From DASPWW01 sp963803425 (GTDB lineage Bacteria > Actinomycetota > Thermoleophilia > Solirubrobacterales > 70-9): DNA of 64,000 bases. The stretch covers positions 310,001 to 374,000 of the forward strand of contig CAWDMA010000001.1 of the NCBI GenBank assembly GCA_963803425.1. Direction: 5' to 3'. A program made the translations under genes and the position numbers. Of this stretch, positions 61,286 to 64,000 are shown one piece after another (position 1 is the first letter of the stretch; the number at the start of each line of letters is the position of its first letter). The notes beneath the pieces were generated by a model. That model saw only the letters and a list, made by a program, of their open reading frames with translations. It was not told the DNA's origin and made no database searches.

Positions 61286-62642
61286 GTGGGCGGCTGCGCC
61301 GGGATCGACGTGAGCAAGACCCGGGCGATGCTCGAAGCCGAGAACGCCCGGTTCGTCGCCGGGCGGCCGAAATCGACCGCGCTGCTTCAGCGGGCCCGCG
61401 GGTCGATGCCACGTGGCGTCCCGATGTCATGGATGGATGACCTCTACGAGCATCCCCCGGTCTGGGTGTCCAACGGCCAGGGCGCCCACTTCACCGATGT
61501 GGACGGGCACCGCTACCTGGACATGTACGTCGCCGACATGAGCGCTTTCTGCGGGCACGCTCCGGCCCCAGTAGTCGAGGCCGTCAGCGCTCGGATCGCA
61601 CGCGGGAACCAGTTCCTGCTCCCGACCGAGGATGCGATCGCCGTCGCCGAGCACCTAGCGGCCCGTTACGGGTTGCCGCAATGGCAGTTCACCTCTTCCG
61701 CTACGCAGGCGAACACCGAGGCGATCCGCATCGCCCGCGAGATGACGGGTCGCGAGAAAGTACTGCTGTTCGACGGGAAGTACCACGGCGAGGGAGATAG
61801 CCACTCTGGTGGTCCTGGAGGACGGCGAGGTCGTTCCAGAGATGCGCGGGCTCCCGGGTTGGATCACCGGCCAGGCGCGGGTGGTCCCGTTCAACGATGT
61901 GGCGGCGCTCGCGGCTGCGCTCGCGGCGGATGACGTCGCCCTCGTCCTCGCGGAGCCAGCCATGACCAACGCCGGATTCCTGCTTCCCGAGGACGGCTTC
62001 CACGATGCGCTCCGGCGGATGACCCGCGAGCATGGGACGCTGCTGGCGATCGACGAGACCCACTCGCTCGTCTGCGCGCACGGCGGGCTCACCGGGAAGT
62101 GGGGACTGGACCCGGACCTGCTGGTGATCGGCAAGTCGATCGCGGCGGGCGTGCCCCTGGCTGCCTACGGCATGCGCGACGAGATCGCCTCGCTGATCGC
62201 GCCTCCCGAGGAGTCTCGCCTCGCCTCTGGCGTGGTGGTGGGCGAGGTCGCGACCGGCGGAACGCTGTTCGCCAACGCCCTCTCGATGGCAGCCGGGCGC
62301 GCCGCCCTCCTGGAGGTCCTGACCGAGCAGGCGTTCGAGCACACTGCCGCACTCGGCGAACGGATGGCGGCCGGGCTGCGGGAGTCGATCGCGCGAGCCG
62401 GACTTGGATGGAGCGTCGTCCAGGTTGGCGGCCACGCCTACTACTTCTTTCAGCCCACCCCGCCGAGCGATGCTGCCGACTCGCGTGCCGCCGACGACCC
62501 GGACCTCCGCGCCCTGATCCGGGTGTTCATGGCCAACCGAGGGGTCTGGGAATCGGGCTGGTGGCTGGGGCCGACGGTGTCGGTCGCTCACGACGAGGCG
62601 CGGGTCGATCAGATACGTCGAGTCTTTTCGGCGAGTTCCTGA
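61286..62642 (+). CDS. Class III aminotransferase (glutamate-1-semialdehyde-aminomutase-like), frame broken once
   Basis: A PLP enzyme of the aminotransferase III fold. GTG 61286 is nominal; GTG 61310 (VSKTRAMLEAENARF) may be the real start. Frame 1 carries PVWVSNGQGAHFTDVDGHRYL, GNQFLLPTEDAIAVAEHLA and FTSSATQANTEAIRIAREMT. A G run at 61792-61794 has one base too many; after removal the chain goes on as ATLVVLEDGEVVPEM, LLAIDETHSLVCAHGG (PLP-binding Asp) and LLVIGKSIAAGVPLAAYG with the Schiff-base Lys. Substrate unknown; no other heme or amine gene is near. Restored length ~451 residues. Confidence 0.85.
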
Positions 62643-62739
62643 GCGAGGTGACCTGAGTTCCGCATTCCATGGAAGGAGGCGCGGGCACAGTGGCAGTCGC
62701 GACGCCTCCCCGCGCGTGATCGCAGCACTTTCGCCGGAT

Positions 62740-63222
62740 CTACTTGAGGTTCACGCACACCGCCTGAGCGACGAGGCTCCACTTCTCGTCGGTCGGGAGA
62801 GTCTCGGTGGCCAACGCAACCACGCCCCCATAGAGCCTGGCGGTTCCCTGGAAAACGAGCCCCTCGGGGTACGACCCGTTCGTCCCGTAGGTGTACCCGA
62901 AGCCGCCGATCGCTGTCTTCCCGGATGGGCACCCCGCGCGGATCGTCCTCGGCGAGTCCGAGCGCGCCCCGGTGCTCTCACTGACGACCTTGTAGCCGAG
63001 CTTCGTCGCGGAGCTCACGTCCGCCTTCATCAGCGCCGTGTTCGCCGTCGTGAACGCCTGGTTCGCCGTCTGCTGCGCCTTGCGCGCGATCTTCTTGGCG
63101 CCCGCGGTGCGGGCGCCGTCTCCCGAGCCGGCAAGCGCGGTTCCCGCCACGGCCGCGACAAGTGCCACGGCGGCAATCGGAATCGCAACCGACGCCTCAC
63201 CTGGCCGGATCCGAGTCATCAT
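62740..63222 (-). CDS. Secreted protein, 160 residues, unknown function
   Basis: Starts at ATG 63222 behind GAAGGAGGGG; ATG 63219 is equally possible. Signal peptide: ASVAIPIAAVALVAAVAGTA. A coiled segment with AxxxA spacing (AGAKKIARKAQQTANQAF, NTALMKADVSSATK) precedes a globular tail with paired cysteines (RAGCPSGKTAIGGFGYTYG to VAQAVCVNLK). It resembles, in layout, the secreted protein at 22608 and its neighbour at 63417. Confidence 0.75.
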   Translation of the reverse strand: MMTRIRPGEASVAIPIAAVALVAAVAGTALAGSGDGARTAGAKKIARKAQQTANQAFTTANTALMKADVSSATKLGYKVVSESTGARSDSPRTIRAGCPSGKTAIGGFGYTYGTNGSYPEGLVFQGTARLYGGVVALATETLPTDEKWSLVAQAVCVNLK

Positions 63223-63416
63223 CCCCTCCTTCTCTCCGAGCGGTGGGCCGCGGGGTGTGACCTACGGCCCCCAACCCGATCAGGTTCCTGGCTCAAGGTA
63301 CCACCGGGCCAATGAGGCGTCCCGTGGCGCGCGCTCGGTCCGGCTCTATTTCCAAGGGCCCCGCGTCAACGTCAGGCCCGCATCACGTTGCGGAAGGAAG
63401 GACCGCCTCAGATCGA

Positions 63417-63935
63417 TCAGAGGCCGTCCGGCCCTGGGCACACCGCGATGATCGAGAACAGGCCCGCCGTCGGCGTCCCGCCGGCGCTGTCGTAACGGCC
63501 CACCTTCACCGTGGCTCCGCTCAGATAGCGGATCGTGGCCTCACCGCCCACGTCCGCAGTGGGGTGGAGCGGAGTCGCGCCGACGGAGCAGTCTGCGACG
63601 CTCTGCGGGAAGGTGACGTCGCACTTCGTATTTGCGGGGTTGCCGGTCTTCGTGGCGGTGATCCCACCGGTCTGCTTTGTGATCTCGCAGCTATCGCCGA
63701 CCGGAACGGTCGCCGCCAGCACGTTCTCCGCCACGCCCGCGCTTGCCACCGAGAGGCCCGGCGCAAGCTTCTTGACCTGCTTCGCGGCGATCTTCTTGAC
63801 CTTCTTCTTGTTTAGAGCGCTGGTCGTCGCGCCGGGGTTCGACGCAACCGCGGTGCCCGTCGCCGCGGCGACCAGAGCGACGATCGCGACGAGCATCACC
63901 GGCGAGGGACGCGCACGCTTGATGTGGTTGAGCAT
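63417..63935 (-). CDS. Secreted protein, 172 residues, unknown function
   Basis: Starts at ATG 63935 with GAAGGAGAG upstream. The N-terminus RPSPVMLVAIVALVAAATGT is a signal peptide; NKKKVKKIAAKQVKKLAP is a basic, helical stretch like that of the neighbouring secreted protein. The rest is a beta-rich domain with four cysteines (GDSCEITKQTGG, TKCDVTFPQS, DCSVGATP, IAVCPGPDGL). Both are minus-strand and ~195 bp apart; they may be separately transcribed. Confidence 0.75.
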   Translation of the reverse strand: MLNHIKRARPSPVMLVAIVALVAAATGTAVASNPGATTSALNKKKVKKIAAKQVKKLAPGLSVASAGVAENVLAATVPVGDSCEITKQTGGITATKTGNPANTKCDVTFPQSVADCSVGATPLHPTADVGGEATIRYLSGATVKVGRYDSAGGTPTAGLFSIIAVCPGPDGL

Positions 63936-64000
63936 TTGTTCTCTCCTTCGTAGAGCGCGAAATCCGACTGACCTGGATCCCTACGCCTCGTTTCGCCGGC

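Noticed and set aside
63038..63451. Plus-strand open frame over the secreted proteins
   Set aside because: Antisense of a gene with a clear signal peptide and ribosome site.

Overview
The window is a high-G+C actinobacterial chromosome segment, roughly 70% G+C, with dense coding and many 1-4 nt start/stop overlaps. Gene content fits Actinomycetota, most likely class Thermoleophilia (Solirubrobacterales-like). Pointers are paired acyl-CoA dehydrogenases, a furA-katG pair, WS/DGAT, a propionyl-CoA carboxylase with a methylmalonyl-CoA-type mutase, and short secreted proteins whose N-termini resemble those common in that order. The taxonomic call is an inference from family content; no rRNA gene is present.

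Layout: 1-2676, a secreted beta-propeller fragment and a two-gene acyl-CoA dehydrogenase operon with a palindrome at its start. 2673-10110, two small unknown proteins, citrate synthase, a PfkB kinase, a quinone-oxidoreductase-like enzyme, a DEAD-box helicase, and a flippase-like membrane protein divergent from an EamA transporter. 10126-14262, a secreted unknown followed by HAD, APH-kinase and acyl-CoA dehydrogenase genes that together match the domains of animal ACAD10/ACAD11. 14306-22001, a sulfur assimilation locus: two TauE/SafE transporters, a cysteine-free Rrf2 regulator, a PHP phosphoesterase, cysC, sat, APS reductase and sulfite reductase. 22100-28252, dodecin, a small protein next to a carboxyltransferase, a secreted repeat protein, propionyl-CoA carboxylase beta, a secreted propeller, an SRPBCC protein and a mutase large subunit. 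28286-33634, a glycan cluster: methyltransferase, three glycosyltransferases and UDP-glucuronate decarboxylase.

33716-36290 holds a sigma factor, a FAD oxidoreductase and a low-G+C gene fragment, closed by a degenerate copy of the sigma factor's 3' end. 36296-40993 holds DUF72 and metallo-beta-lactamase-fold proteins, two divergent tRNA-Ser genes, katG and fur with an operator. 41007-53442 is rich in exported cell-wall and hydrolase functions (M23, serine hydrolase, alpha/beta hydrolases, NagZ-like, L,D-transpeptidase) plus WS/DGAT and a CSLREA-type beta-helix protein. 53489-60517 starts with tRNA-Arg(ACG); its 3' half and downstream flank recur 2.85 kb later, and a second shared block recurs about 4 kb after that. 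These repeats bracket an arylsulfatase and an AfsR-type regulator and look like scars of site-specific integration. 60592-63935 holds a TolB-like remnant, a class III aminotransferase and two secreted unknowns.

At least seven genes (citrate synthase, DEAD helicase, propeller, StrF-like glycosyltransferase, arylsulfatase, TolB-like, aminotransferase) are split by single-base indels, mostly in G or C runs. In a core gene such as citrate synthase this is more likely base-calling or assembly error than decay, so these genes are annotated as single units with the breakpoint stated.
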